The notes beneath the pieces were generated by a model. The model made no database searches. It was not told where the DNA came from and saw only the letters and a program-made list of their open reading frames with translations. The translations under genes were made by a program, and so were the position numbers. This document shows, one piece after another, positions 35,120-47,319 of a DNA stretch of 64,000 nucleotides. The stretch lies in NCBI GenBank assembly GCA_003508835.1, contig PUFA01000057.1:4786501-4850500 (forward strand), read 5' to 3'. Numbering within the stretch: the stretch's first letter is position 1; every line of letters begins with the position of its first letter. Source of the stretch: Eonycteris spelaea (taxonomy: Eukaryota; Chordata; Mammalia; Chiroptera; Pteropodidae).

Positions 35120-35310
35120 TAGCATAGTGGCTCTCAAACTTAGGTGTGTATACATTAGAATGTTCATTAAAGCACAGTTTTTTGGACCTTGCCCCCAGAT
35201 ATTCTGATACAGTACATCCTAGTGGGCCTGTGAATCGGCATTTCTGTTGAGCTTCTAGGTGATGTCATGTGAAGCTGCTGGTCTGTGAACCACATTTTGA
35301 ATGACACCGC
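35120..35310 (-). mobile_element. MER5A-type hAT MITE, reverse, nearly full length
   Basis: atagtggctctcaaacttag, ttcattaaagcacagttttt, ttctaggtgatgtcatgtga, ggtctgtgaaccacattttg. Confidence 0.85.
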
Positions 35311-35385
35311 TACTCTAGTATTTTGCATTCAAATTTAGACTGTACTTTTTGAAAATTTATTAGACTTTTCCCTCTGCCTTATTTA

Positions 35386-35414
35386 TTTGTTTGTTTGTTT
35401 GTTTGTTTGTTTTG
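35386..35414. repeat. (TTTG)n microsatellite
   Basis: About seven TTTG units. Confidence 0.95.
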
Positions 35415-35447
35415 GAGGGTGGGGTGTTTAAATGTGGCAAAAATATA

Positions 35448-35616
35448 TAGATGGACAGATAGATGATGATGATGACAATGATGATGATGATGACAGATGA
35501 TAGCTAGCTAGATAGATGATAGGATATAGATAAACAGACAGATGATAAGTGATGATAGATAGATAGATAGATAGATAGAGATAGATAGATAGACAGATAG
35601 ATAGATAGACAGACAT
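35448..35616. repeat. Compound GATG/GATA/GACA microsatellite
   Basis: About 170 nt of interrupted tetranucleotide units between two MER5A-type elements. Confidence 0.95.
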
Positions 35617-35639
35617 AAAACATACCCCTTCTGAATAGA

Positions 35640-35805
35640 TCCAAGTCACCTGGATGCCTTGTTAAAGGAGGAATTCCTGTATCTGCTACCTCAAGTTTCT
35701 GATTCAGCAGATCTGGGAGTGACAGGCAGGCAAGAATTTCCATTTTTTACAAGTTCTTAGGTGAGGCTGATGCTTCTGGTCTAAGGACCACACTTTGAGA
35801 CTCAC
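35640..35805 (-). mobile_element. MER5A-type hAT MITE, reverse, second copy
   Basis: cacctggatgccttgttaaa, gtttctgattcagcagatct, ttaggtgaggctgatgcttc, ggaccacactttgagactca. Confidence 0.85.
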
Positions 35806-35809
35806 TTCA

Positions 35810-38800
35810 GTACCATGAGTGGTCTTTCAGCATCATCATGAACTCCCAGGTTGTGAAGCTGGGGCACTGGACACAAGGTAGCTGTGGTAAGGATGAGGAC
35901 TTCTTTCCAATTTAAATATCAGTATATCTGAGGTCAGCTGCCTTTCCACATGTGCCCTTTTTAAGGTCAATGGCACAGTGCATCCCTCCCACAGTGGCAG
36001 GTCTGAGACAGTGTGGAAGAGAGAAGAAAGATTACATACACAAGAGAACTGTGTTTGTTCATTGGAAAGCAGACTTGGAGTACTCCAAGAGCATCCTGAG
36101 TTGTATCTGAAAATACACAGCATTTGAGTTGTGTATGTGAAAAGTGTGTTAATTATGTCATTTTTTTTTCCTGGTTTCGATGAAAAGTGAATAACAAAAG
36201 GAAAATAACAACATTTTTCCATAATTTTCATAGTTTTACCCATCTTCAGACACAGAAGCAAGATGGAGTAATGTGAAAGAAAATGGCATTTCTTCTGCAA
36301 AGTTTGAAAAACAATAGGATTTGGAGCGTAACTGTTGCTCAACTTGCAGGAGTTACCCTATGGAAAGTAAAAATAAACTGATTTAGCTGTCCCTTTGTCA
36401 TTTAAGTTCATTTGCTTTCCAAAATCTAACATTTTTCTCAGCTGAATTTGAGGACATTCCTCATTTTTATACAATAAAAGGAAATGAACAAGGCTTTTAG
36501 AGCGATGCACGTAAGCCATTTGCCATATTGGATCAACACCTGGGGCATTGATTTGAAAGCTAAAGGCAGGCTGTTCACCTAGATTGCCAAGTACAACAGA
36601 AGCTACTGAGGATGATGCATCAGACAGAGAGAACACACATATCGCTAGAGCTCCATCTGAAACTGCCTTTGAGGAACGCGGATAACCTGAAAAGAAGTAG
36701 AGAGGTTGTTCTGAAACCTGATTACAATTTAGAAGCATGTCTTTCTCTCTTTGCCATAAACCTGTGATTTCTAATTAGAAATGTCTTTCTAAACCAACTG
36801 ACCGAATTCCCCTTTCTCCATCAAAGATGTGTCCCTCTTTTGGTGTCCATGTTTGGCTTTGCGTGTTCGCTAAGCACAGTTGCTGCCTAGTCGTCTAAAC
36901 ATTTTTTGGCCTGCCTTTCCCTACATTCCAAGAAGTAATAGTCTCATTGACCCAGTAATTAAAGAAATCCTGTACCTTTCCACTCTGGCTAGCAGCCCTC
37001 TTTCTTCTCCCTTATTGTTCTTTTAGTAACACCACCAGCAGATGGTTAGAGATTTTTCACCCTTTCAAAAGCTTTATATTTTTCCCATCTCATCAAGCAT
37101 ATCTCAGCCAAATGTAATTAGCTTAAGGCTTTTGAGCCCTTGCGGGAGATCAGTTAAAGACCTGAGCAATTTCAATAAAGAGCTTGAAAGGCGAACCCTG
37201 GAAGGCTAGGCAAAACCACAGGAGAGCTGCTATTATTTAGAAGTAAAAACCTCACTCTTCCACCCCCATCTCCTCTTCTTTGGGTATTTTGAATTCTCAG
37301 AATATTCATGAGGCCTCCAGGGCCTTGAGCTCCATTGGGACCATTATTGGTAGGTGGGATATTTAAGCTTTCTTCAGCGAGGTCAGTGTTTGGTTCCTTT
37401 TAATTGATTTCAATCAAGGAGTATTTTTGGGGTAGCCCTAAGTCATTCCCAAATGACTGTTTATTTGCTAAATATCTTAGTCTTCTCATTCAGTGTTTTA
37501 TTCTTTGGTTATTGGAAAGTAGCTGATAAGCCTTCTTTGTAGTTCCAAGCATTCGCTATGAAGGCTAAATTAATTACCTCAAATACAGATTTGCACCCTG
37601 CCTGTCAGTGGCTGTAAAACCCCTTTCTTTCTGAGTAGCTGCATGTGTTGCAGTGGTTGATCCCACAACCCAAGCCCTTTCCCCCATACTTGAGAGAAAG
37701 CAAGTTTTTGAGACAAAATTAAATTCTATTTATATTGAAATGGGTGAAGTAGTGCTTAAGTATGTGAAGCACAGATTTTTTGTGGGATGTTAGGAGAGGG
37801 ACCTGGGCTCATCTTTGAATTGTGTGATGTGTATTTTCCCCAAGCACTCGAGTGGGAGGCTCTAAGCCTCAGGTGTTGGGTAGTAGGATGATTAAGGTTG
37901 TTCTCATGTCGGTTTCTCATTACCAAGACTTCAGTAAAAGGGAAATTATTCTTTGTGAATCCACTACCGTATTTTTCAGATTAAAGGAACCGATGCCAGC
38001 ATTTGATTAGAATGACTTTTTAAAAATCTCAAATGAACTAATCAGTTTATTTTTGGATAGTGATGCATAGATATGGATATGTGCCTATAATGAAGATTTC
38101 ATGTATTCGCCACACTTTTAGAGGTCATTAGTCACGAGTTAGAGAAAAATTACTTTTAAAATATTTGAAGTGCAATGTTAGCAGTCATATGCCATGAAGT
38201 AGTCTTGCAAAGCAGACCCCAAACACTTATGAATTAACTTATTTACAAAATACGGCATAATATTTGAAGTATGAATTGACTTACGAAAAGATATAAGCGG
38301 AGTAAAAGTTTTCTGTAAGTAGGACAAATAAGAACTTGGTCTTGTATAGATGTTTTCCATAAATGTTAATTTTGCATAGAAGAATGAAAAGTCAATTACA
38401 GTAAAGCTGCAATATATTGCTTAGAATACAGTAGGCCCTGAGAAACTAGAATATCCAGCAAGGGGGACAGTTCTAGATCACAAAATTAGTTGTATTGGTG
38501 CTGAATAAGACAAAGAGAGAAGGATAAGAAATTGCTTACAAGACCTTCAGTTTATAACAAAATACAGAGAGGCTCAAGGTCTACTGGCAAACTCAATGTC
38601 CAGAAAATGTACAGAAATGATCTTCTACAGAGCTTCTGAAGCAATAGTTTCACCGTTACCAGAGTTCTGTGAGCAGGATCACTTTGTTTCATTCCATTTA
38701 CCAAATAACTGTTGCTTAATCAGAAAACTTTTGGGGCCAGTTATCACTCTTTTAGAAATTTCCAAGTTATAGAAATTAAGGGTGAGAGAACTAAAATACA

Positions 38801-39000
38801 CCTGGTCAGAGTCATACACTTAGTTGATGGAGACAAGACCTGATATTTGCTAAGTTGTGGTCCTGCATTCTTTACATCCCACTTTTTCTCCTATAAGCTG
38901 TCCTAAGGGATCATGTGCCTGATAGAAGATGATACTTAAGGAAGTGTCTGCTGAATTTCAACTTAGCTCCTTTCTGAAATGGCAAAATCACTGTACTATA
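35810..39000. other. Largely repeat-free intronic stretch
   Basis: About 3.2 kb in which I recognise no transposon and no microsatellite. Two adjoining open frames on the minus strand (35836-36342 and 36358-36738) are unusually long for this window but have no recognisable domain, splice context or codon pattern. The 36780-37700 part is complex and has several TAATTA-type cores. It may be conserved noncoding DNA; conservation cannot be judged from one sequence. Confidence 0.4.
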
Positions 39001-39009
39001 AATTTTGGA

Positions 39010-39460
39010 GTTGTAGTTGATCCTAGAGGTCACCCAGTTTAACCTCCTGCCCTGATATACAAAGGCCCCATGCCTTTCCAGCAGATGTTATAGCTTCTGC
39101 TATGGGTCATACATGATGGGGAGCTCATTACCTTTTATAGCAGTTTTTCCAACCCCAGATGATCCTTTTTATTTCTCTTTTTTCTTTTCTTTTTTCTGTT
39201 TCTGCTCATTTATCCCAATTGTACCCTGAAAAGGGAACTGAAATAAACCTGCCCCCATATGGCAAGAGCCCCTTGAGTATTTGAAGGAAATTTGTAGGAC
39301 CACCTCCTGTGTCTTTTGGTTATTCACTGAATTCCTTTCTTATTTATTCCAAACCCCCATCATATCACACAGTTTCCAAACCCTTCATCATCTTGGCTAC
39401 ATATTTCTAAGCAAAGTAGATTTGCCAACTTCTCTCTCAAAACAAGGATAAAATTGGACA
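39010..39460 (+). repeat. L3/CR1-like LINE fragment
   Basis: gtcacccagtttaacctcct, gatggggagctcattacctt, gtatttgaaggaaatttgta, gtttccaaacccttcatcat: the order of mammalian CR1/L3 3' sequence. Confidence 0.6.
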
Positions 39461-39599
39461 CAATGATCCAGACCTTCATTTGTCAAAACAAAGGCTAGAG
39501 ATTTATTTTTAAAAGATGGGGCCTGGCAACCCTTAGCATGAACATCTTCCTGGGAGAGATGGCGAAGTACCCCAACAGTGCAACCAACAGGTCCAGCAG

Positions 39600-39850
39600 T
39601 GTGGGCCTGATTCTACAGCCTGATTCTGCAGCCAGACAACCTGGTCTTACAGGCACAATTGTTTCTGATAAGCCAGGAACAAGTTATTTATCTTAGACTT
39701 GGTTTCTCCATCTGTAAATGGGAATCACAATAGTCCCTACCTCAGAAGATTATTTATAGGGATGATATGATTTAATATGTGTAAAGTTCCAGCGATAGTG
39801 CCAGGCACATTGTAAACTCTTCATCACTATTATTTATTGTTGTCATCATT
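39600..39850 (+). repeat. MIR SINE
   Basis: gattctgcagccagacaacc, ggtttctccatctgtaaatg, tccctacctcagaagattat, gccaggcacattgtaaac: a near full-length MIR. Confidence 0.9.
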
Positions 39851-39859
39851 GTTCTGAAC

Positions 39860-42800
39860 AGGAACCTATACTCCAAACCAATGGAAAGCCTCACATTTTT
39901 GTGATGAACAGTGATAAACCTAAGAACTACAGGTACACTGGATTAAATGTTATCTTCTGCCTTAAAATGACTTGGCTAATCTACTTCCTAGTTCCTACGA
40001 GCACCTTGCGAGACCACAAGGGCCCCCTGAGAGACAGCCAGCTACTTTCATCCTCCAAATGTGCCCCAGCTAGAAGTCCAGTCATTTTCTTTAGCTGCCA
40101 ACATCTTTGATAGTAAGAGACTTCATTAAAAGGATGCAGCTGATCAAAAAAACACCCTGCAGCTCTTGGCTTCTGGCAGATGTGCTGTCATGAGAATGAA
40201 TCTGTCACAGCTGGTTCTGTCCCCATGCAGAAGTTACAAAACCATGCAAACAATTCTAAAATCTGGAAAACATGGGCCTGCAAACTTAAGGAATAAAATA
40301 ATAATGGAGGTGGATCTATGTACTCCAACTGACTATTTTCACTTTGGCACCAAATAGTAAATGCTGCAGCATATATAACATTGCTGTCATAATTACAGTT
40401 GACATTTGTATAGAAATTTGGCAAAACAGGGACACAGAAGCATGGAAACAAGTATCACTAAACTTTTTGATGTAAAGTTTTAGGATTTATCACTAATTCC
40501 CTTCCCTCACTTATTTTCCTTGTGCCAGGGTTTTATACTTACTACAACTTCTTCCAAATGTTGCTGTTGGAATCAAAGCATATTATAAAGCAGGAGACAG
40601 AAACAATATTTCACACTCTCCACTGTCCATTCTATAATGAAACTCAAAATCCCCAAATTGCTACATTCTCAGAGAGAAGTGCTAGATTGGAAAAAAACAG
40701 AAATCCGGATTCTGGTAAATCAGTAACCATAAGGAATTGCTGGAAGAGACAATGGTAACCCTTTTTAATCCTTCTAGGTCATTCCTGGTGGTTTCAGTCT
40801 TATAATATCAGAAGTCCAAATTTTCTTCCCTCTACTGTACTTGATTTTAAATGCCAGGGTTGTAGTTCTTGTTTTATATACAGTACATCATTGTTGGTGT
40901 CTTAATTCTTATTAAGATGGCTATTGTTATGAAAAATCTCACCTTAGAAAAAGATGAGAGAGAGAGAGAGAGAGAGGAGAGAAGAGAACCAGGTGGGCTT
41001 GTGATACAGGTCTGGTGCATTTGGGTCACCCAGGCCAGCACCACACAGCCTAACTGCTGAGAGATGACCTTCAAAGGCCTGTCTCTGCAGGGTTCCCAAA
41101 AGGACCAATGTGTTGTTTGACATTTTGTACTGGGTACAAAATCCCACAGGCGCTCACTTCTTATCTCAGCAGATGCCAATTGCTTGATCACCGCCACAAA
41201 AACCAGGGACAGGGACAAATACAAAAGAATGGTGCTTTGTCTTGCTTACCTTTTAACTCATTTTTTCTCTTAAATCTTGATATTTTGATTGTTTGCCAAC
41301 CATATTATAACAAGACAGTTCTAAGAGAACAGCACTATGAAAAAATAGCACATCATATGGATTTCACGAATCTTATTATATCAAGCTGCTTTCAGCTTTA
41401 CCCTCTTTAGAGTGTGTCCATGAACTCAGCTGCAAGGAGGAGTGTCTGAAAGCCCTCATGGGCAGTTCATCCCCATGTTCCCCAAGTGTTGCTCCTGGGT
41501 TATGGTCCTTGGGGTTTTGAATAGTTTAGGGTATGAAAATCGTTGGAGACAGCATCCCTTCATCCCCTTCCTCATTGGGGATAGATCAGAAGCCCCTTTG
41601 TGATCTTTCCCCAATCCCATTTTGGACCCTTTGAATCCAGATTCCTCGTGATTTGGATTATTGGCAAATCAGCAAACTAGAATAAAAGCAGCCTGATGAG
41701 GGAGCACAAACTTGGGAACTCCCAGACAGGGACTGTATACCTCTTTCAACAAAAATTTAGTATTCTATCAAAACCAAGACCTTTTACCCCAAATATTATT
41801 TTCTCTTTTCAAAATCAGCCAGTTTTTTTTTTCAGAAATGCATTTCAAACATTTCACAGGTTATGAGGAAATGCTTCCCTGAATACAACTAAACCCATTA
41901 AGTCTGGGACTTTGAGTATTTTTGCCCTAATATGAAAACAAGATGATTTGGTTGACCTGTTCTGAGGCCATGCTGGTAAGGGGAAAAAATTTTGGTGTCA
42001 TTGAAAGTGCTGTAAACAGGGAATCTGAAGAAGCGAGTCCTAATCTAGATTTTGGCAATCTGCTCCCTATTAAACAATGGAGTATGAAACCAAATACTGA
42101 GTATGTGACACTTACTTGTTAAAGGTTTGTCAGTGCTTACCGACAGGATGAAATGGCACCAGCTGCATATGGTCAGAGTTTGTGAAGCAAAAGAACAAAA
42201 ACCACAGTCCTAGAATGAGCCAGTTAATCATACTTTGGGGAGCAAAACACACCAGATAATTTGTATCACCTACATACTTTATCATCTTGTACTTTTGGAA
42301 TATGTCTTGGCTGCCTAGTTATGTCAAAAGTGTAATAATAGCCAGAGAATATGAAATGAAGGAGTATAAAGACTTCACAGCCATATCATAACTACCATAT
42401 TTTAAATCAAATACAGTTGTATGTATATGGATTTTTAAAAAATTCTCAATCACAATTATAATTTAAATTTTAGTGTTATTGGTCTTCCCCTGCATTGCCA
42501 AGTTGAATTAAATGGGGACAATAATGTCATTAATGGTTCTCACATGGACAACAATATATTAAAATTCATCCTTGATCATTCCTCTGCTCCAAAGTCTATA
42601 TTCATGGTTGTTATTTTCTTAAACTCAAGTTGTCCTAAGAAACATACATTTAACAATGGACATTAAACTGATCTTTCTGGTTTCTGCATTCTCCCTGCCT
42701 CTGGTGATAGTAAATGTCAGTGATCTCAGATTGTTGGTAGATTGCATGCTTACTAGGACAGTGATGATGCTTTTTGAAAAACAATGTCCTAAATGTTGCA

Positions 42801-43690
42801 ACATTGAACAGAGGCCAGGGGCTTCAATCTCACATTTTCAATTTGGTTTAAAACCAAATAGGATATTAGTTCAAGATTGCAGAATGAACATATTTGTTCA
42901 GTTCCACTACAAAACACCCCATTGGGATAGCAGTATAGAAATACAAATTTGTAGTAAACCCCAATAGTGTAGAAATCAGGAGATAAATAATGAATTCTAA
43001 CAAATCTGTGAACATTGGAAAGCAAATGGAAATATGTTGAAAATGAAACAGAGTCTAAAATCGACTGTAAGAAGCCACAGTGCAGGAGGAAGTAGCTCTT
43101 CCATTCTAGAACCCCAGAGAGGCTCACGGTTGGCAGTAGAAAGATCATATAATTTATTATTTAAACTAGAACACTTTTAGAAGTGACAGTTGGGACTACC
43201 AGTAATTATACTGGGTGAGACAATAGGCATAACCTTAGACCATTCTGGGAAACTAGGATATTTGTTCAGTAGGCAAGATGAAGGTCAAGGTTAAAAAAAC
43301 GAGCTGACTATAGAGGGTCAACTGAAGTTCTTTTTGGAATAGCCAAAGCGATCAGTCTTTCCACTATGGTAGGCAAAGGAGCAGGGAGAGCAATCCTAAG
43401 TAAATTAAGCAAATGAGGAGAATTAGGGTTGTTCATGTGGATGCTACCACCCAAGATTAATGCCCTTCATTCTGGCATTTATGGGTCTGACATCTTTTTC
43501 CTTGTCATTTTACCCTAAGATAAAACCTGTCCATCGACACATACTGCTTCTTACATAGAACCCTCCACCCCATCAGAGATCCTCCTTATGAAGCAGTGAG
43601 CAGAGAGACAGACCCACGGTCCCTATTGGAGGAAACTGGTATTACCCTGATTTCTCACTTGTGAATGTGAATGGCAATCTTAAATCAGTA
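39860..43690. other. Intronic sequence, mostly unassigned
   Basis: Contains a GA tract at 40955-40988. Several short open frames occur on both strands, none with a recognisable domain. No exon with a supported frame. Confidence 0.4.
40955..40988. repeat. (GA)n microsatellite
   Basis: About 11 GA units followed by ggagagaagagaa. Confidence 0.95.
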
Positions 43691-43699
43691 AACATAATA

Positions 43700-44450
43700 G
43701 GAAATCCAGAATTGTGAATGGGAAAGAGAAAGGGAAAGATTAAAAGACAGTGGTAAAATAAACAGATAATTCAGAGTAGTAATTTTAAAAAGAACAATCA
43801 CCAAAAAATATTAATAATTTGTAATCTCTTAAAGGAAAAAAAATTTTTCTTCAAAATAAAAGGATATAATTTAAAAAGCTACAATTAGATTATGAGGAGT
43901 GTTTAAAATGTGAAACAAAATTGCTAAAATTAAAAATAAAATCAGTACACAAGCTGAAAGATAAAGTTGAGTAAAAAGACCAAGAAACGGGAAATGTGAG
44001 AGAAAAGTGGAAGGCTAATTTTCAAAGCAATTGAAGGAAAGCTCCCGGGGCTGAAAGATGTGATTAAAAGGGCTCAATGAATATTAACGGTATGAACAAG
44101 TCACACTGAGAGGCATCATCATGAAATTTCATATTGGAAAACTAGCATTCAAACAACAGAAATCAGGTTTTTTGATCAACATCTCTGAATGTTAGAAGTT
44201 AATAGAACATATCTTTCAAAGTTCTGGGAAGAAAAATGATTTGATCTTGAATACTCTTCTCTAAAAAGTAAATATATTTTAAGACATATGCAACCTCAAA
44301 ATTTTTATTTCTAATATACGCTTCTTAAGAAATCACTTGAGGAAGCACACCAACAAAATGAAGGAGAAAACCAAAATAGAAGAAAATCAAGGAATCCAGT
44401 AAACCCTGGCTTCCACCCAGGAAGGCAAATCAAAATACTATACAAGAAAA
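43700..44450 (+). mobile_element. L1 ORF1-region remnant
   Basis: ggaaagctcccggggctgaa, aggcatcatcatgaaatttc, gaatgttagaagttaataga, catatgcaacctcaaaattt: the order of an old L1 ORF1. Many stops. Confidence 0.65.
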
Positions 44451-44459
44451 TCTGCTCTA

Positions 44460-45595
44460 ATATGATGTAAACTAAAACATAGTACCACTTTAATCAATTT
44501 GATTTTGATGCCATGAACATTTCCTATTGAGTGACTCTAATGTGTAACATTTTTTCTGTGAAGATCCATAACTATAGGGCACTTCTTGACTCACCTGAAA
44601 ACAAAATTCATATTATTTTGTAAAATGGCAACAATTTACACTTGTTAATTCAGAAATGCCAATGATAGATATGATAATTTATACTTAGATGAGATAATAC
44701 TGCCAGAGAAAATAATTCTTGAAACTCTATCCCACTGTGTAACAAAAAAAGGAAATTAAATTTGAGCTAACAATTTAACGTATTTTGGGGACTTTAATCC
44801 CTTTGATGTATATTCAGTCTTTCATATTTTCTTCCATTCCAATGTCCTCTGGCTTCTTTGGCAATGCACCTTTGCTACTGAGCACCGTGCTTCTATATAA
44901 CACCAAAATCTGGGGGCTATTCTCTCTAATTCAGTGCAGGCTTCTCCAGTGATACCACCCCTTGATTTCAAGTGGCCCTTAAGTGTGACTGTGACTCCCA
45001 GTCTTTTCCCACCCCTGGTAGTTCACCTTGCACTTTTTAGCTCCAAGATCAAGTCTCCACATTTTACAACTCCGGGGGAGCACAGTTGACATCAATGTCC
45101 CTTGCAAGTGCGTCATGCACTTGCTCAGCTTCACGTGGTTATACTGCTCAGGGTTGCTGGCTCCCCACTATGGTGACTGCTGAGGCAAACTGACCAGTCA
45201 GCATCATCAGCTACAGTCTCAGTACTCTACTCAGAGGGCATGTCAGGACTTCTGATTATGACAAGGCATGAAGACATTCTGTGGAGCTAAACCTAATCCT
45301 ATTGAGACACCATTTTTTCTCAAATTCTACAGAAGGGTGGACGGGGACACCTTCCTGGGAAATATGTTCTAAATCCCAAATAAGAAGTGAAGCTAAAGCT
45401 CCTCCTCAGTTTTTAGTGTTCCCCTCATCCTTCTATGCCTCCTCTCTCTGCGGCCAAGGCCTTTATTCCATATTTGAAAGGCAGTGCCATAAGGGGTAGA
45501 CTTTTCATTTACTTTTCCTTTCTGACCACTACTTCCTCTTAACTTTAACTATAAATGCAAATTTCATAAATCACAACTCTCATGCCATATGCTAG
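44460..45595. other. Intronic sequence, unassigned
   Basis: The 44.8-45.5 kb part is more GC-balanced and could be a diverged LTR or L1 5' region, but I recognise no family. Confidence 0.35.
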
Positions 45596-45604
45596 GCCAA
45601 TTAT

Positions 45605-45695
45605 ATTAGATGCTCGTGGGATGGTAAGCAGACATCTGTATTTCTTAAAGCTTTGTAGGTGATTCCAATGTGTAGCCAAAGTTGAGAAACCCTTA
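45605..45695 (-). mobile_element. MER5-type fragment, reverse
   Basis: catctgtatttcttaaagct, ttgtaggtgattccaatgtg, aaagttgagaaaccctt. Confidence 0.6.
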
Positions 45696-45699
45696 TGTA

Positions 45700-46815
45700 C
45701 ACTCTTCCTCATTGCTAGGGTAGCATTGGCCTTCCCAGTTTCCAGTGGCCAAAATGGTCATTGGCTGCTAGAAAATGTGATCTGGAGGGAAGAAAAATAA
45801 ACATAATCAGAGTAATATTTTCAATACATTATTTTATTATAGCTTTTATCATAAAAATGTTATTTATTTCTTTTAATATTTAGAATAAATTATTTTGATT
45901 CCTTATGGTTATAGAACAGAATATAAATGTTATTCCTGACCATGTAAGAGGAAATATGTGACAGGGAGTGGGAAGCATAAAGGGACTAGAGAAAGCTAGA
46001 AAGAAAAGTTGGAGAACTTCACTTTAAGTGAAATAGTTTAAGATTCAAAGCTGACAAATAGAAAGGCTAAAAAATTACTTTAGCTATCAAAATCTAGGAA
46101 GAGAGAGGATAGCATAAGTGATACATATCCATTGATTATTCCAAGAGCCGATCACTATCATCTAAGAAAAATAAACAAAATAGCAGCTTAATTCCATGTT
46201 ATCTAAAGATAAGAGAATGAAAAGTAGAAATTATAGAGACTCTCTTGGGGGTGGGGTGGAAGTGGGTCTAGGATAAGGAAGAATTATTTATTTCTGAAGT
46301 TTTACCTTGTGCATACATCTAACAATAATTACAGATTAAAAATAATAAAATTGGTGCATATCAAGGGATGATTTGAGAGAATACCATTAATCAAGGCCAT
46401 CTTGTTCATGGTAACTGCAGCCTACCAGGGCATAGGTGGAATACTGGAGGTAGAGCCCACTCTCACAGCACTGTTTGTTACATGCCTAGGTGATGGCGCT
46501 CTGAGTCTCCATGGCCAAGTCCTTCTACTTTAGTTAGTAAATGGCCCACCATGGTGTTTCTTCCTTTATAGTCTTTTAAATTGTGTATGCTCCAGGAGAG
46601 ATATAGAGAAGGTAACATTTATGGAGAATCTACAGAGTGGCCTTCTGATTTACTATCTCACAGAGTCTTCTAACCATAACTGAAAAGAATGGTATTCTAT
46701 TAGTGCCAGAAGGTTTTAGATGATGGTTTTGGTCTATATGTCATGAGCCTTTAAATGTTCTAAGAAATATGCATTGAGATAGACCATAGGTAATATAAAT
46801 AGAGCACTTAATAGA
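45700..46815. other. Intronic sequence, unassigned
   Basis: AT-rich to 46370, then mixed. No exon or clear repeat. Confidence 0.4.
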
Positions 46816-46819
46816 AGAG

Positions 46820-46960
46820 CTGTGATGCCTCATTCAGGCTACACCTGCCATCAGCTGGTTCTGCATCCTCAACTGTGTCACTTAACTTCTGGAAAATCCA
46901 CAAAATGAAAGGATTCCCTGACTCAGGTTCTAAATGCCCTTCCTGCCTTAACATTTAGCA
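46820..46960 (+). repeat. Possible MIR fragment
   Basis: caactgtgtcacttaacttc followed by aatgaaaggattccctgact. Weak. Confidence 0.35.
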
Positions 46961-47059
46961 CATCAAGGGTTTCTTCTAGGATAGGAAGTGTCAATATTTG
47001 TCTCTGGGCTTTCTTAAATTTTTCACTATCGCCAATTCTGGGCTTCAAAATATAGGCCA

Positions 47060-47225
47060 GCCTGTTGTGCAGGTCAGCAACATGACTTGTCTCCATATAG
47101 ACAATTAAAATTCCAGGTCTTATCACTTTCAGCCAGATGACCATGAGAGAGTTTCTTAATTTCTTTAAGCCTCTGTTCGTCACCTATAAAATGGTGATCA
47201 GATGTTGACTGCTATTAGGAAGATT
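47060..47225 (+). repeat. MIR SINE fragment
   Basis: agatgaccatgagagagttt, cttaatttctttaagcctct, cacctataaaatggtgatca. Confidence 0.65.
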
Positions 47226-47245
47226 TGATTATATATAATCAAATC

Positions 47246-47246
47246 A

Positions 47247-47279
<33 letters not shown>

Positions 47280-47310
47280 CATACAAATATATATACACAA
47301 ATATATATGC
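47246..47310. repeat. (CA)n with adjoining AT/ATAC tract
   Basis: About 13 CA units (47246-47272), then atatatac-type sequence to about 47310. Confidence 0.95.
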
Positions 47311-47319
47311 TTTCTAATC

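Noticed and set aside
35836..36738. Two adjoining minus-strand open frames (168 and 126 residues)
   Set aside because: No recognisable family, no splice or promoter context, and composition like the surrounding intron; lengths this size can occur by chance in 64 kb.
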